A stretch of 64,000 bases of DNA, from NCBI RefSeq assembly GCF_002979655.1, contig NZ_PCPG01000003.1, positions 235,711 to 299,710 of the forward strand, given 5' to 3'. Below, one piece after another: positions 7,953 through 19,600 of this stretch (positions are counted from its first letter, which is position 1; every line of letters begins with the position of its first letter). The notes under the pieces are model-generated. The model was not told the origin of the DNA and made no database searches. It saw only the letters and a program-made list of their open reading frames with translations. Position numbers and translations under genes: made by a program. This stretch comes from Microbacterium sp. MYb45 (GTDB lineage: Bacteria; Actinomycetota; Actinomycetes; Actinomycetales; Microbacteriaceae).

Positions 7953-9272
7953 ATGAGCACTGAAGAAGTAGTGGCAGCCACGGCGCCGCAGCAGCTGACG
8001 AGCAAGGCCAGCAAGACAGAGCGCCGCAACCTCCGGGCGCTGAGCTGGGGCCACGCGCTCGAGTGGTACGACTGGGCGATCTTCGGGCTCCTGTCGGTCT
8101 ACCTCGGTGCGGCGTTCTTCCCCTCCGACAGCCCGCTCGCCTCGACCCTGAACGCGCTCGCGGTCTTCGCGGTCGGCTTCGTCGCCCGCCCCCTCGGCGG
8201 TGTCGTCTTCGGCTTCGTCGCCGACCGGTACGGGCGCCGGAAGATCATGATCTTCGCCGTCGGCGCCGTCGCCCTGGGCAGCTTCATCATCGGCATCCTC
8301 CCCGACTTCCAGACCATCGGCGTTCTCGCGCCGATCATCGTCGTCGCCGCACGCCTCCTCCAGGGCCTCTCCGCCGGTGTCGAGGCGCCGCTCGGAACGG
8401 CATACGCCCTCGAACTGGTGCCCAACCGTCCGGGTTATGTCGCCGGTTTCTTCGCCTTCTTCAACAACCTGGGCAACCTGCTCGCACCGCTGTCGATCTT
8501 CTTCATCAGCCTGCTGCTGGGACCGGAAGCCCTGGCGGCCTACGGCTGGCGCATCCCGTTCCTCGTGGGCGGAGCGTTCGGTCTCATCGTCCTGTGGCTG
8601 CGCCGCACGCTGCCGGAAACGCTCGACACCGCAGCCATCCGCACGGTCGGCGCGATCCCCACGAAGAACAACTCCGTGTGGCGCGATGTGCGCAAGTACT
8701 GGCTGAGCGTGCTCGCCACGGTGTTCATCGTGGGCGCCATCCAGGCGTACAACTACACCTGGATCGCCGGTCTGCCGAACCTCGCCAACGGCACGTTCGG
8801 AGAGGACCCCACCGCGGTGTTCGCCATCACGACCGGCATGGGCATCTTCCTGACGCTCGGCGCCTACGGTCTGAGCCGCATCCTCGACCGGTTCCCGATG
8901 TCTCGGTGGTTCGTCGTCGCCCGCCTGCTGGCGATCCCGACCATCTTCCTGGCACTGCTGTACTCGCAGCCCGGGGTCGGAACGCTCGCCGGAGTGATGT
9001 TCGGTGGCGCCATCGTGCTGCTGCTCAACATGACCATCTTCGTCGTCGTGTCCAACTCGCTCCTGCCGCAGCACATCCGCGGCACCGGCCTCGGGCTCGG
9101 ATACGGTCTCGGCGTGGCCATCTTCGGCGGCACGGCCTCGTACCTGCTGCTGTGGCTGCAGAGCCAGGGGATGATGTGGGTCTTCCCGATCTACATCGCC
9201 ACCCTGTGTGCGATCAGCGTCGTGCTCTACCTCCTCGCCAAGAGCCGCAACGGCCTCTTCGTGGGCAAGTGA
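7953..9272 (+). CDS. MFS transporter, metabolite:H+ symporter (MHS) type
   Basis: 439 residues with about 12 hydrophobic segments. The start HALEWYDWAIFG, the PLGG motif and the loop motif ADRYGRRKIMI between the second and third helices are typical of the MHS family (proline/betaine, shikimate and citrate carriers). AAAGGAG lies 5 nt before ATG 7953. Followed by a small membrane protein and a nucleoside hydrolase and divergent from cytidine deaminase, so nucleoside or nucleobase uptake is a reasonable guess, though MHS carriers usually move organic acids. Confidence 0.82.
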   Translation: MSTEEVVAATAPQQLTSKASKTERRNLRALSWGHALEWYDWAIFGLLSVYLGAAFFPSDSPLASTLNALAVFAVGFVARPLGGVVFGFVADRYGRRKIMIFAVGAVALGSFIIGILPDFQTIGVLAPIIVVAARLLQGLSAGVEAPLGTAYALELVPNRPGYVAGFFAFFNNLGNLLAPLSIFFISLLLGPEALAAYGWRIPFLVGGAFGLIVLWLRRTLPETLDTAAIRTVGAIPTKNNSVWRDVRKYWLSVLATVFIVGAIQAYNYTWIAGLPNLANGTFGEDPTAVFAITTGMGIFLTLGAYGLSRILDRFPMSRWFVVARLLAIPTIFLALLYSQPGVGTLAGVMFGGAIVLLLNMTIFVVVSNSLLPQHIRGTGLGLGYGLGVAIFGGTASYLLLWLQSQGMMWVFPIYIATLCAISVVLYLLAKSRNGLFVGK

Positions 9273-9279
9273 CCGCCTG

Positions 9280-9570
9280 ATGCATACCTGGCGTGAGATC
9301 GTCGGCTGGGCCGGCAGTGCTCTCCTGATCATCTCGATCCTCCAGCCGACGATCTCGCGCCTCCGGTGGCTGAACCTCGGAGCATCGGCGATGCTCATGG
9401 CCTACAACCTGATGCTCGGCAGCGCGCCCATGGTCGCGCTCAACATCACCCTGATCGCGATCAACTGCTGGTACCTGTTCGTCTACATGCGCTCCGCCCG
9501 TGTCGCACGGGCGGAGCCGGTGGTCGCGGAGGGGCTCAGTGAAGCGTCCGAACGGCCTGTGAGCCGCTAG
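9280..9570 (+). CDS. Small three-to-four-helix membrane protein, YgjV/PnuC-like
   Basis: 96 residues, 7 nt after the transporter stop and 3 nt before the next start, so co-transcribed. It consists of WAGSALLIISILQPTI, a second helix with LGASAMLMAYNLML and a third ALNITLIAINCWYLFVY, then a polar tail. The pattern recalls YgjV-type inner-membrane proteins. The function is unknown; placement suggests help in transport. Confidence 0.7.
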   Translation: MHTWREIVGWAGSALLIISILQPTISRLRWLNLGASAMLMAYNLMLGSAPMVALNITLIAINCWYLFVYMRSARVARAEPVVAEGLSEASERPVSR

Positions 9571-9573
9571 GAC

Positions 9574-10551
9574 ATGACAGAAAGCATGGATATGGAACGA
9601 CTGATCATTGACACCGACCCCGGGATCGACGATGCCGGAGCGCTGTTCTGGGCGCTCGCCTCGGACGCCTTCCACATCGAGGCGCTGACCACGGTATTCG
9701 GCAACGTCGATGTCGACACCGCCACGGCGAACGCCCGCAAGATCGCGGCGCTCGCCGGTCGTCCCGATCTGCCCATCTGGAAGGGTGCGAGTCGGCCGCT
9801 GGTCGGTGAGCCGAACTTCGCGGAGCACATCCACCGTCCCGGCGGTGTGGGCTACTGGGAGTACCCGGACCCGGATCCCGATGCCGACGTCGAATCCGAT
9901 GCCGTGCGTCGGATGATCGAGACGGTCATGGCGGCGCCGGGCGAGGTGACCATCATGGCGCTCGCTCCGCTGACGAACGTCGCGCTGGCGATCAAGCTGG
10001 AGCCGGAGTTCGCGCGCTCGGTGCGCCGCATCATCTACATGGGTGGGGCGGCCCTCACCTGGGGCAACGTGACCCCGGTCGCGAGCGCGAACATCTACAA
10101 CGACCCCGAGGCCGCCGAGATCGTCATCCAGTCCGGTGCTCCGCTCACGCAGGTCGGTCTGGATGTGTCCCGCAGCTTCTCGCTCTCGCCCGATCACATC
10201 CGCACCCTCTGGGAGTCGCGCTCGCCGATGGGTGTGGCGCTCTGCGAGATGATCGGCTACCCCGATCGCCAGGACGACCGCGACGACATGCCGGAGTGGA
10301 AGACCGAGGGCATGCACCTCAACGACGTTCCCTGTGTCGCCTATGCGCTCAACCCCGAGTGGTTCACCGTGCGGCGGCTGCGCGTGGACGTGGAGCTGAA
10401 CGGCACGCATACCCGCGGTCAGACGGTCGTGCAGATGATCGACCGGTGGCAGGGAGTGCCGAACGTCGACGTGCTCTTCGACATCGACGCGCAGGCGGTC
10501 GCCGACGCGCTGACGGCCTCGGTGACCGCGTTCGGAACCGCCGTCGACTGA
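9574..10551 (+). CDS. Inosine-uridine nucleoside hydrolase family protein (second copy)
   Basis: 325 residues with the calcium-site motif DTDPGIDDAGAL, FGNVDVDTATANA and the ligand region YIMGGAALTWGNVTPVASANI. It is only distantly similar to the copy at 6445-7431, so the two probably have different substrates. ATG 9574, 9586 and 9592 are all possible; the first was kept because family members often have a short leader before LIIDTDPG. It forms an operon with the MHS transporter and ends at a strong hairpin. Confidence 0.85.
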   Translation: MTESMDMERLIIDTDPGIDDAGALFWALASDAFHIEALTTVFGNVDVDTATANARKIAALAGRPDLPIWKGASRPLVGEPNFAEHIHRPGGVGYWEYPDPDPDADVESDAVRRMIETVMAAPGEVTIMALAPLTNVALAIKLEPEFARSVRRIIYMGGAALTWGNVTPVASANIYNDPEAAEIVIQSGAPLTQVGLDVSRSFSLSPDHIRTLWESRSPMGVALCEMIGYPDRQDDRDDMPEWKTEGMHLNDVPCVAYALNPEWFTVRRLRVDVELNGTHTRGQTVVQMIDRWQGVPNVDVLFDIDAQAVADALTASVTAFGTAVD

Positions 10552-10565
10552 CCGGCGTCTCTCGA

Positions 10566-10609
10566 ACGGCCTCACCCTCGGAATCCGGGGGTGGGGCCGT
10601 TGTGTGTTT
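10566..10609 (+). terminator. Intrinsic terminator after the nucleoside hydrolase
   Basis: A 12-bp stem (10566-10577 with 10589-10600, one G-T pair) encloses an 11-nt loop and is followed by TGTGTGTTT. It separates the nucleoside operon from the Rhs island. Confidence 0.75.
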
Positions 10610-10751
10610 ACGGTTGCTGCCGCAGCTGGCCACGACCTTGTCGCCCCGCTCGAACTCGAGCACGGTCAACACGTCACGACTCTCTGCACCTGAGAGTGAG
10701 ATTGGTACTTCCTATCAATTCCCTGAGTCCGCTAGGTTGATCATCGTTCGA

Positions 10752-10789
10752 GCACCTCACCGTGCGGAACCGGAGGTGCGCGTACGCGC
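10752..10789 (+). promoter_or_regulatory. Structured leader before the island's first gene
   Basis: GCACCTC (10752-10758) pairs with GAGGTGC (10773-10779) and is followed by the palindrome GCGCGTACGCGC. The ribosome site AGGGGG at 10797-10802 comes next. Upstream TAGGTT (10733-10738) may be a -10 box. The hairpin may affect translation; this is only a structural observation. Confidence 0.4.
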
Positions 10790-10807
10790 AGGTACTAGGG
10801 GGTATTC

Positions 10808-13660
10808 ATGCGCGTGCGCACAATTGTCGGCGTTCTACTCGGTTCGATGCTGATTGCGAGCGGCCTCGCGCCGACCAGTGCCGCGATCGGGCAGTCAGGT
10901 GCGATCGCTTCTCATTCCGCCGTGACCCAGGGTGCCTCGAGCACCGACCCGGCAGACGATGCGGCAGTCGCCGCTGCGCAGGAGATCGCTGTCGCGACGG
11001 GCGAGCCAGTCATCGTGGAACAGCTGACCACGCCGACCGAGCTCGTCACGGCTCTGCCGAACGGCACAGCCGAAATGGAGATCTCGAGTGTGCCGGTCCG
11101 AGTTGAGCAAGGCGGCGCGTGGGTCGATCCCGACATGGATCTGGTGAGGGACGGTGATTGGTACGCGCCCACCGCCAGTGCCGTACCTGTGCGGTTCTCG
11201 ATGGGCGGCGGCGACACGCTGAGCCAGATCCGTGCTGACTCCGGAGAGTGGATCACTGAAGTCTGGCCGCATGGTAACCTCCCCGCGCCGGTCGTCCAGG
11301 GGGATACCGCGACCTACGCCGAAGTGATGCCTGGGGTCGACCTCAAACTGGTCGCAACTCGCACGGGCAAGGCCTCGATCTTCGTGGTGAAGAACGAGGA
11401 CGCTGCGGGATCCTCCCAGCTCGCAGACCTCCGCGTGAACGTCGAGGGCGCGACGCTGGACACGAATGTTTCGGGCTCAGCTGTCGCCGAAACCGATTCC
11501 GGTGCGACCCTCGTCGCCGGTCAGCCCCTGTGGTGGGACTCATCCGATGGAGGGGACTTCCGGGAACCGGGAGAAACCGCACCGATCATGCCGGTCGAGC
11601 ATGACTTCTCCGATGCCGGAGTCTCGATGGACGTCGGCGAATCTGTCGAGCGCGCGCTGGATGACCTTCCTGCGTCCGCTGACCTGGACTACCCCATCTA
11701 CATCGACCCCGACTGGAGCTCTGGGGAAGCCGCGTCCTGGTACACCGATGCCGCCTATCCGAACCAGTCATATCTGAGCGCCGGTGCATCGGACGTGCTT
11801 CGTGTCGGGATCTACGGCGACTTTCGCTCCGACATGTTCTTCCAGTTTCCGATCACTGCGTTGAAGGGCAAGGACATCATCGCCGGTCGGTTGAACACCA
11901 CGATGGTAGCAGTCGCTGCCTGCGGCGTTCGGCCGATCGGGGTGCACACCTATGGTCTGAAGACGGCCGGGTTCACGTGGGCTCAGGAGCAAGCCTGGAA
12001 CGCCGCCGGAACGGGCGGGTGGAGCGGGTTGCTGCAGAACGCATGGACAGGCCCAGGTTGCGGTGCGGCGCCCCTCGCGGTCGGCTGGAATGTGACTTCC
12101 GGAGTAAAGGCCAAGGTGGGAGCGAGCAACATCCAGTTCGCGTTCACCTACACGGATCCCAACGCTCCCTCTCGTCGCCATTTCAGTCGCGACGCGACGC
12201 TGATCGTCACCTACAACTCGAAGCCGAACACTCCGACCGCGCTTGCCATCACGTCGCCCTCGCGAGTTTGCGGGACGGCCGCGCTGCCCGCGCAGGTGGC
12301 TGCGACCGACGTGACGGTCTCGGCTCACCAGACGGATCCGGATGCAGGCAACGTAAAGACCAGCTTCTACTTGTCGAAGGCATCTTCGTTGGACATCGTG
12401 TTCCAGTCGAGGGGTTCCGGGTTGCGCGCGCAAGGAGTTCGTTCTGTCCAGTTCGACGGGTTGGCGGATGGAGAGACATATGCATGGCGCGCGCGAGGTG
12501 CAGACGACATCGCGGTCAGCGCCGCCTACAGTGGCTGGTGCTACTTCACGGTCGACGTGACGAAGCCGTCATTGCCCGATGTTTCAAGCACCGCCGGGTC
12601 TTTCACCGTCGGGCAGCCTCTGTCCATCGCGGTTGACAGCGACGACGACGTCGCCGGATACGTCTATTGGGTGGCTCCCGCAGCGATTGTTGATCCGGCG
12701 CCGACGATTCCCGCTGGCGGCACCGTCAACGCCGCGGCCGCATTGCCTGCGTGCAACGGGGTGGTTCTGGCCAACGTGCGCTTGGCGTGTGCGGGAACAG
12801 GCGGGTCCGCCCAGCTGACGGTGGCCCCGGTCGATGCATACTCGACCCTCTGGGTGTCGGCATACGACCGCGCAGGAAATCAGGCGGACGCCGTGGGGCT
12901 TCCGCTCTACAATCCGAATGGCGATCCCGCGGCTTCAGCGAACCTCGACGCCGGCCATGCCTGGCTGATCTCGGATCTGACGTCGCCGCTGCCGACGACC
13001 ATCGCCGATTCGAACCCGTTGATCGGCGCGGGCGGGATCAATCTCCTGGTCCCGGCGAACACTCCGACAGACCAGACGAGTGCGGTCGACCCGCCGTTCG
13101 AGGTTCCGGTTCTCAGCGGAGCGGCTCTGCCTTCCACAGCCGATGCGTTCGCCACCTCCGCCGCCCCCGTTGACGCGTCGAAGAGCTTCACACTGAGCAT
13201 GTGGGTCAAGCCCACAGCGATCCCGGTGAGTGACCAGGTGATCGCCTCGCAGAGTGGTTCCGGGCGCGGCTCCGTCAGCATGCTCGCCACATCCGCCGGG
13301 ACCTACGCGTTCTGCATCAAGGGTGCGGCTGCCGCGGATGACAACGGCCGTCCCGTGAGTGGCTGCGCGACAGGCGGCGCGATGTCGACGACCTCTTGGC
13401 AGTTGGTCACCGGAATCTGGGACTCCGGCAATCAGCAATTGCGGATCCTGATCGGTGGAACCACCGTCAGGCCGGTGGGCACGGCTGCGCACGTGGTCGG
13501 ATCGGGCGACTGGTCGGCGAACGGGCCGCTCAAACTGGCGCCCGCTCCTCATGCCAACCGCTTCAAGGGCTTGATCGGCAATCCGGTGATCGTCCCCGGT
13601 GTGGTCGACTATCGCCAGCTCTCGCGTCTGGCTGCCCTTTCCCTTCCCTTCTCCCAGTGA
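10808..13660 (+). CDS. Large secreted multidomain protein paired with Rhs protein
   Basis: 950 residues. A signal peptide (VGVLLGSMLIASGLAP, Ala-rich cleavage near residue 26) is followed by an Ala/Thr-rich linker. Residues ~70-300 match the region that commonly precedes DNRLRE-type modules. Around 300-460 is a DNRLRE-like cysteine-containing beta domain (YIDPDWSS onward). About 470-590 is a fibronectin-like segment ending WCYFTVD, and about 790-940 a LamG/concanavalin-like domain (SFTLSMWVKPTAI ... RFKGLIGNPVI). It precedes the Rhs protein by 11 nt, an arrangement seen in actinobacterial Rhs loci, and is probably a surface partner. Domain borders are approximate; function unknown. Confidence 0.75.
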   Translation: MRVRTIVGVLLGSMLIASGLAPTSAAIGQSGAIASHSAVTQGASSTDPADDAAVAAAQEIAVATGEPVIVEQLTTPTELVTALPNGTAEMEISSVPVRVEQGGAWVDPDMDLVRDGDWYAPTASAVPVRFSMGGGDTLSQIRADSGEWITEVWPHGNLPAPVVQGDTATYAEVMPGVDLKLVATRTGKASIFVVKNEDAAGSSQLADLRVNVEGATLDTNVSGSAVAETDSGATLVAGQPLWWDSSDGGDFREPGETAPIMPVEHDFSDAGVSMDVGESVERALDDLPASADLDYPIYIDPDWSSGEAASWYTDAAYPNQSYLSAGASDVLRVGIYGDFRSDMFFQFPITALKGKDIIAGRLNTTMVAVAACGVRPIGVHTYGLKTAGFTWAQEQAWNAAGTGGWSGLLQNAWTGPGCGAAPLAVGWNVTSGVKAKVGASNIQFAFTYTDPNAPSRRHFSRDATLIVTYNSKPNTPTALAITSPSRVCGTAALPAQVAATDVTVSAHQTDPDAGNVKTSFYLSKASSLDIVFQSRGSGLRAQGVRSVQFDGLADGETYAWRARGADDIAVSAAYSGWCYFTVDVTKPSLPDVSSTAGSFTVGQPLSIAVDSDDDVAGYVYWVAPAAIVDPAPTIPAGGTVNAAAALPACNGVVLANVRLACAGTGGSAQLTVAPVDAYSTLWVSAYDRAGNQADAVGLPLYNPNGDPAASANLDAGHAWLISDLTSPLPTTIADSNPLIGAGGINLLVPANTPTDQTSAVDPPFEVPVLSGAALPSTADAFATSAAPVDASKSFTLSMWVKPTAIPVSDQVIASQSGSGRGSVSMLATSAGTYAFCIKGAAAADDNGRPVSGCATGGAMSTTSWQLVTGIWDSGNQQLRILIGGTTVRPVGTAAHVVGSGDWSANGPLKLAPAPHANRFKGLIGNPVIVPGVVDYRQLSRLAALSLPFSQ

Positions 13661-13671
13661 CGGAGCGAACG

Positions 13672-16600
13672 ATGAGCACTTCATACCTGCGACGCGGCGT
13701 GGTCGCCACGATCGCCACGGCCGCATTGGTCTTGGGGATGGTGATCGCGCCCACCGCGGCCGTCGCCGAAGAGAAGATCCCGACCGTCGAAAAGCCGGTC
13801 TACGACGACCCGATCCCAGGTAGGGCATTGGGTGCGAAGGGTGACAAGGGCAAGCCAGCGTCATCGGTGACGGCGCCCGCGCCCGCGCCCGAGGTCGTGG
13901 TGGAGGCGCCGTCGGGGGAGATCGAGCTCCCGACATCCGAGGTGGACGGTGTCGAGACGAAGGGCGCCAAGGGCAGTTCCGAGGCGACTGTGACGGGGGA
14001 GTGGCAAGAGGTCGGCGACTCGGGTGTGCAGGTCGCCGCGGCCGACGTCGATGCGGGTACCGATGCCGAGGAGCTGGTCGAGGCCGCGACAGTCGAGGCA
14101 GGAGTGCTGAGCTCCGAGGAGGCGACCCGGCTCGGCGCGGCACTCGCCGTCACCCTGGAACGTCCGACGGAAGGTGAAGGCGCCGCGCCCATCGCCGTCC
14201 GTGTGCCGGATGAGCTCCTCGCGGGGTCGTTCGGCGGTAACTACGCGGATCGTCTGACGTGGGTTCAGGTTCCCATCGTCGACGGCAGACCGAACGTCAA
14301 GAAGAGCACGCCGGTGGCCCAAGCATCCGCCGAGAAGTCAACGGTTCTGACCCCCGCGGTGTCCGACGCTCCCGTCATGCTTATGGCGGTCGCGGCGACG
14401 TCGACGACGAACGGAACCGGCTCGTACGCAGCGACGCCCCTCAAGGCGTCGTCGACGTGGGATGTCGCGGAGCAGACCGGCGCCTTCACGTGGAAGTACG
14501 ACATGGGAGTTCCCAGCGCATCTGCTGGTCCGGCGCCGTCGGTGGGGCTGGCGTACAACTCTCAAGCGGTTGACGGTGCAACGGCATCGACGAACAATCA
14601 GCCTTCTGCCGTGGGCGAGGGGTGGGACCTGTCGGCGAGCGGGTTCATCGAGCGCAGTTACATTCCCTGTGCAAAGGATGACGGCGCGAGCGGTGCGGTG
14701 ACGACGTCGGGAGACCTGTGCTGGCGCACCAACAACGCCACCGTGTCATTCGGAGGTCACTCCGGTTCGCTCATCAAGGACGATTCATCGGGCAAGTGGC
14801 GGCTGCCGAACGATGACGGCACCCGCTTCGAATACCTCACGGGCACCGCACAGGGGTGCGCGCCCAACGGCACGGCGTCGAGCGACTGTTGGAAGATGAC
14901 CACGACCGACGGCACGCAGTATTTCTTCGGTCTGAATCGCCTGCCCGGATGGGTCACCGGAAAGGCTGTGACCAACTCGACGTGGACGGTGCCGGTGTTC
15001 GGTAATGACGTCGGCGAACCGTGCAAGGCCGCAACCTTCGCGGCATCTTCGTGCATGCAGGCGTGGCGTTGGAACCTCGACTACGTCGTCGATGTCCATG
15101 GCAATGCCGAGGCGTTCTATTACACGGCGGAGAACAACAAGTACCTCAAGAACAAGACCACCACCACGGCCTATCAGCGAGGTGGAGCCCTCGCCCGTAT
15201 CGAGTACGGGTTGCGGTCGAACAACGTCTACGGCACGAACGCCGCCGGCTATCGAGTGCTCTTCTCGTACGACACCAAGGGGCGGTGCAGCGATGCCACG
15301 GGCGTCAAATGCACGACGGGGACGCTCGACAATGCGGTGAAACCCGCCAATCCGGCGGTGTACCCGGATGTGCCATGGGACCGCTTGTGCACGGCCGCGA
15401 CATGCACGACGGCGCAGATCGCTCCCTCGTTCTTCACGAACGCTCGACTCGCGACGGTGCAGAGTCAGGTGCTCGTCGCGTCGGCCTACTCGAACGTCGA
15501 CAAGTGGGCTCTGTCGCATTCATACCCCGCCCCCGGCGACGGGACCTCGCCCGCTTTGTGGATGACGCAGGTGCAGCGCACGGGCACGGCTGCTGGTCAG
15601 ACGGCGATCGCCGAACCCGCCACGGTGTTCTCGGGAACGACGATGCAGAACCGAGTATGGGTGGTCGATGGTCTCGCACCGCTCGACAAGTGGCGACTCA
15701 GTTCGATCAAGACGAGTCTCGGCGGTGTGATCAGCGTCAACTACCAGGGACAGCAATGCACGGCGGCCCAGGCGCCGGGGATTCTCGGTGATCTGCCGAA
15801 CAACATCCGATGGTGCTTCCCGGAGTGGTGGGTGCCCGACACGGCGATCCCGCTGGGCGGTCGGCAGGATCTGTTCCACAAGTACCCAGTGAAATCGATC
15901 GTTGTCGACGGCGTCACCGGTGGGCCGCTGTCCAAGGCTCAGCAGACCCAGTACATCTATGGCACGCCGCGTTGGCGTTACAACGATTCGCCGTTGACGA
16001 TCGCGAACTCGCGGACCTGGAACGTCTTCGCGGGTGTCGACACCGTCGAGGTGCGCGAGGGTGATCCGGCTACCGTCGCGGCGCAGAAAGTCACGAAGTA
16101 CACGTACTACCAGGGCATGAACGGCGACCGGGAGACCACCACGGGTGGAACGAAGACGGTGCAAGTCGCAGGTACGTCGATTCCCGATGACCGGTGGTTC
16201 GGCGGCCAGATGCACAGCCAGCAGACGCTCAAGGGCGTCGGAGGCGCCGTGGTGAGCACTGAGGTCAGCACGCCGTGGGCGTCGCCGGTGACGGCCACGT
16301 CCGGGACGCGGACGGCGCGATTGACGAACGTGCAGAAGACTGTGGTCACCGAGCCAGTCTCCACGGGCGGCAATCGCACGCTCGAGACGCGGACGACCTT
16401 CAACGACACCTACGGCTATCCCGTGACTGTTTCGACGATCCCGTCGGATGCGGCAGGCACATGCACGACGACGACGTACGCTGCGCCGAACACCACCGCA
16501 TGGGTGATCGGACTCGCAAGTCAGGTGCGCACGGTCGCGAAGACGTGCGCTGACGCAAGCTCGGCGCAGTTCCCCGCGGATCTGGTCAGCGATGTGAAGA

Positions 16601-19600
16601 CGACGTACGACGGTGGTGCGTGGGGCGCGGCAGCTACGCGGGGTCTCGCGACTTCGACACAGGTGGTGGACAAGTACGACAACGGACAGCCGCACTGGGC
16701 ATCCGGCGGATCGCAGACCTACGATTCACTGGGACGCTCGCTCACCAACACGAATGCGCTCGGGCGCACCAGCAGCACCGCGTATACGCCGGCGGCTGCG
16801 CAACCGCTGCTGAGCACGGTCGAGAAGAACCCGGCACCCTTCCTCTGGTCGACGACGACGACGTTCGAGCCGACGACGGGAACGCCGGCGACGATCGTCG
16901 ATCCCAACGGGGCGCTCACTTCGCTGACCGTCGATGCCCTCGGGCGTAACAGCAAGGTGTGGTTGCCGCTGAAGCCGAAGGCGGACAATCCGGACTCGCC
17001 GTCCCTGTCGTTTGCTTACACGCTGTCTCAGGCGGCACCGAACGCGATCAAGACGACGACGTTGACCGGCGGGGGTAATGTCACGGCCTTCGAGCTCTTC
17101 GACGGCCTCGGTCGTTCGGTGCAGACGCAATCGGCGGCGGTCGGTGGGGGCGCTGTCGTCAAGACGGCGAACTTCGACGATCAGGGGCGACCGTACTTCG
17201 TCGACAACCCCTATTGGACCGCGTCGATCTCGCCGGGTACCGCGTTCTTCACGCCTGACAGTGAGAACAACATCCCCTCCCAGGTGATCACGACCTACGA
17301 CGCCGTCGGGCGCACGCTGAAGACCGTGTTGAACGGAGCAGGCACACTGCGCAACCAGACCGTCATGGCGTATCCCGGTGCGGATCGCGTCGACACCACA
17401 CCGCCACAGGGCGGCACGGCGACGAGCGTGTTCACCAACTCGCTGGGACAGAAGAAGAAGCTCGTGCAGTACCTCAACGGATCGGTGACGGGCGCAGGCC
17501 AGCCGTGGACGTTCGCGTACGACGGTGCGGGACGCAACACCCAGATGGCCGATCCAGCCGGCAACGACTGGACGTGGACGTTCGACCTTCTCGGACGTCG
17601 TACCGCCCAGGATGATGCCGACTCCGGCGTATCGACGGCGACATATGATCTCGTCGGAAACATGACTTCGACGACCGATGCTCGCGGTAAGACGGTGACG
17701 ACCACATACGACGAGCTCAATCGCAAGAAGGCCATGTACGCCGGTGATGCGCCAGGAGCGATTCTGTCGGAGTGGTCGTACGACTCCGTTTCGAAGGGGA
17801 GGGTCACGTCGTCGACGTCGTTTGTGGGGTCGACTGCCGGCACACCGGGAACTGCGTACAAGACGACGGTCGGATCGTACGACCTGGCGGGCAACCCGCT
17901 CACCACCACCGTGTCGATTCCTGCGGGCGCGCCTGCCTTCGCGGGCACCTCGTACTCCGTGTCGTCGTACTGGCACCCGGATTCCACTCCACTGGCGAAG
18001 TCCGTCCCCTCGATCGGAGGGTTGCCGGCGGAGCAGATCCGCTACGGCTACGACGCCTGGGGTCATCTGGGGAGCGTGCGAGGCGCATCATTGGTACTCG
18101 CGGGAACGGACTTCTCTCCCATCGGACAGCTTTCGCAGTTCAACCGCTACGACGGCACGAACAGCGGCTATTCGACCTACGGTTACGACAACGCCACGGG
18201 AGCCGTCCTGTCGATCAAAGACAATGCGGTCTACGGTAACCAGGGGCACTACGTCGCCGATCGAACGTTCACGCGCGATGCTGTGGGCAATGTCACCTCG
18301 TCGACGGTGGCGGCGACGCACCCGCAGGCGCAGACGCAGAAGACTTGCTATTCCTACGACGGCTTGCGTCAGCTGACTCGGGCGTGGACGCCGAACGCCG
18401 CGACGGCATGTACGGCTGCTCCATCCGCGGCGGCTATGGGAGGCCCGGCTCCGATATGGCTGGACTACGCCTACGACACGCTGACAGGCAATCGTACGAG
18501 TGTGACGTCTCGTTCATCCATGGGCACGGTATCGACTCGGGCGTACGAGTACCCGGCAGCCGGATCTGCGCGTCCGCATGCGGTGCAGCAGGTCACGGGT
18601 GCGGCGGGGCAGGGCACCGGGGCCTACGGGTACGACGAGTCCGGCAATCAGGTGTCTCGCCCGGGCCAGGAGCTGACGTTCAACACCGTGGGAAAGGTGT
18701 CGAAGGTGGTCGCCGGGTCGGAGGTGCAGTCGAACGTGTTCGATGCGGACGGGAATCTGTTGTTGCGGGTCTCGTCGACGGATGGCGCGACGTTGTTCCT
18801 CGGGGACACGACTCTGACGCAGGCTGCGGGGAGCAGTGTGGTGGCAGGTTTCCGCACGTACTCTGGTGCGGAGGGCAAGCCGGTGGCTCAGCGGTCGGCG
18901 AAGACCGGCACGGCCGGGAGCGTGTTGACCTGGTTGTTCACCAACCTGGAGGGGACGGTGGATGTGCAGACGACGGCGAATGGGTCATCGACGGTGCAGT
19001 CGTATCGTGACCCGTTCGGTGCGCCCATTGCGGACAGTGCGCAGGCATGGGCTGATGGTGCCGGGTACATGAACAAGCAGGTCGCCAAGGCCACGGCGCT
19101 GACCAACGTGGGGGCGCGGACGTATGACCCGGCGTTGGGGAAGTTCGTCTCTGTGGACCCGGTGATCGACACCAACCTGCCTCAGCAGAACACGGGCTAC
19201 GCGTACTCGGGTAACAACCCGACGACGTACATGGACCCGAGTGGACTTCGGTTGACGATCGGATGCGAGCCGTACTGCGGCAAGGGGGCCGCGACGATCG
19301 CGCAGAAGCTGACGCCTAAAGCGAGATACGTGTATAGCCCAACGCCGGAGCAGCGAGCGGAATACACCGAACGCAACAGGTTGTATAATCAGCGTCAAGC
19401 ATGGGGTGACAAGATATTTAGTGGTGCCCCTCAGGCGGCGATCGAGCGTCACGGAATCTTCAACACGTACAACCAGCATCTCTTCAATCTCTACACCGGG
19501 AAACTGGGAGCGACTCCACCGGTTCTTCGGCCGGGACCGAAAGGCCCGCCTTGGCGGCCGCTAATTGAGGTCACTGCGCCTGTGGATGGTACGGTCGATT

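Noticed and set aside
14900..18700. Internal repeats of the Rhs gene as a CRISPR or satellite array
   Set aside because: They are degenerate YD repeats in a continuous reading frame, with no constant repeat-spacer spacing.
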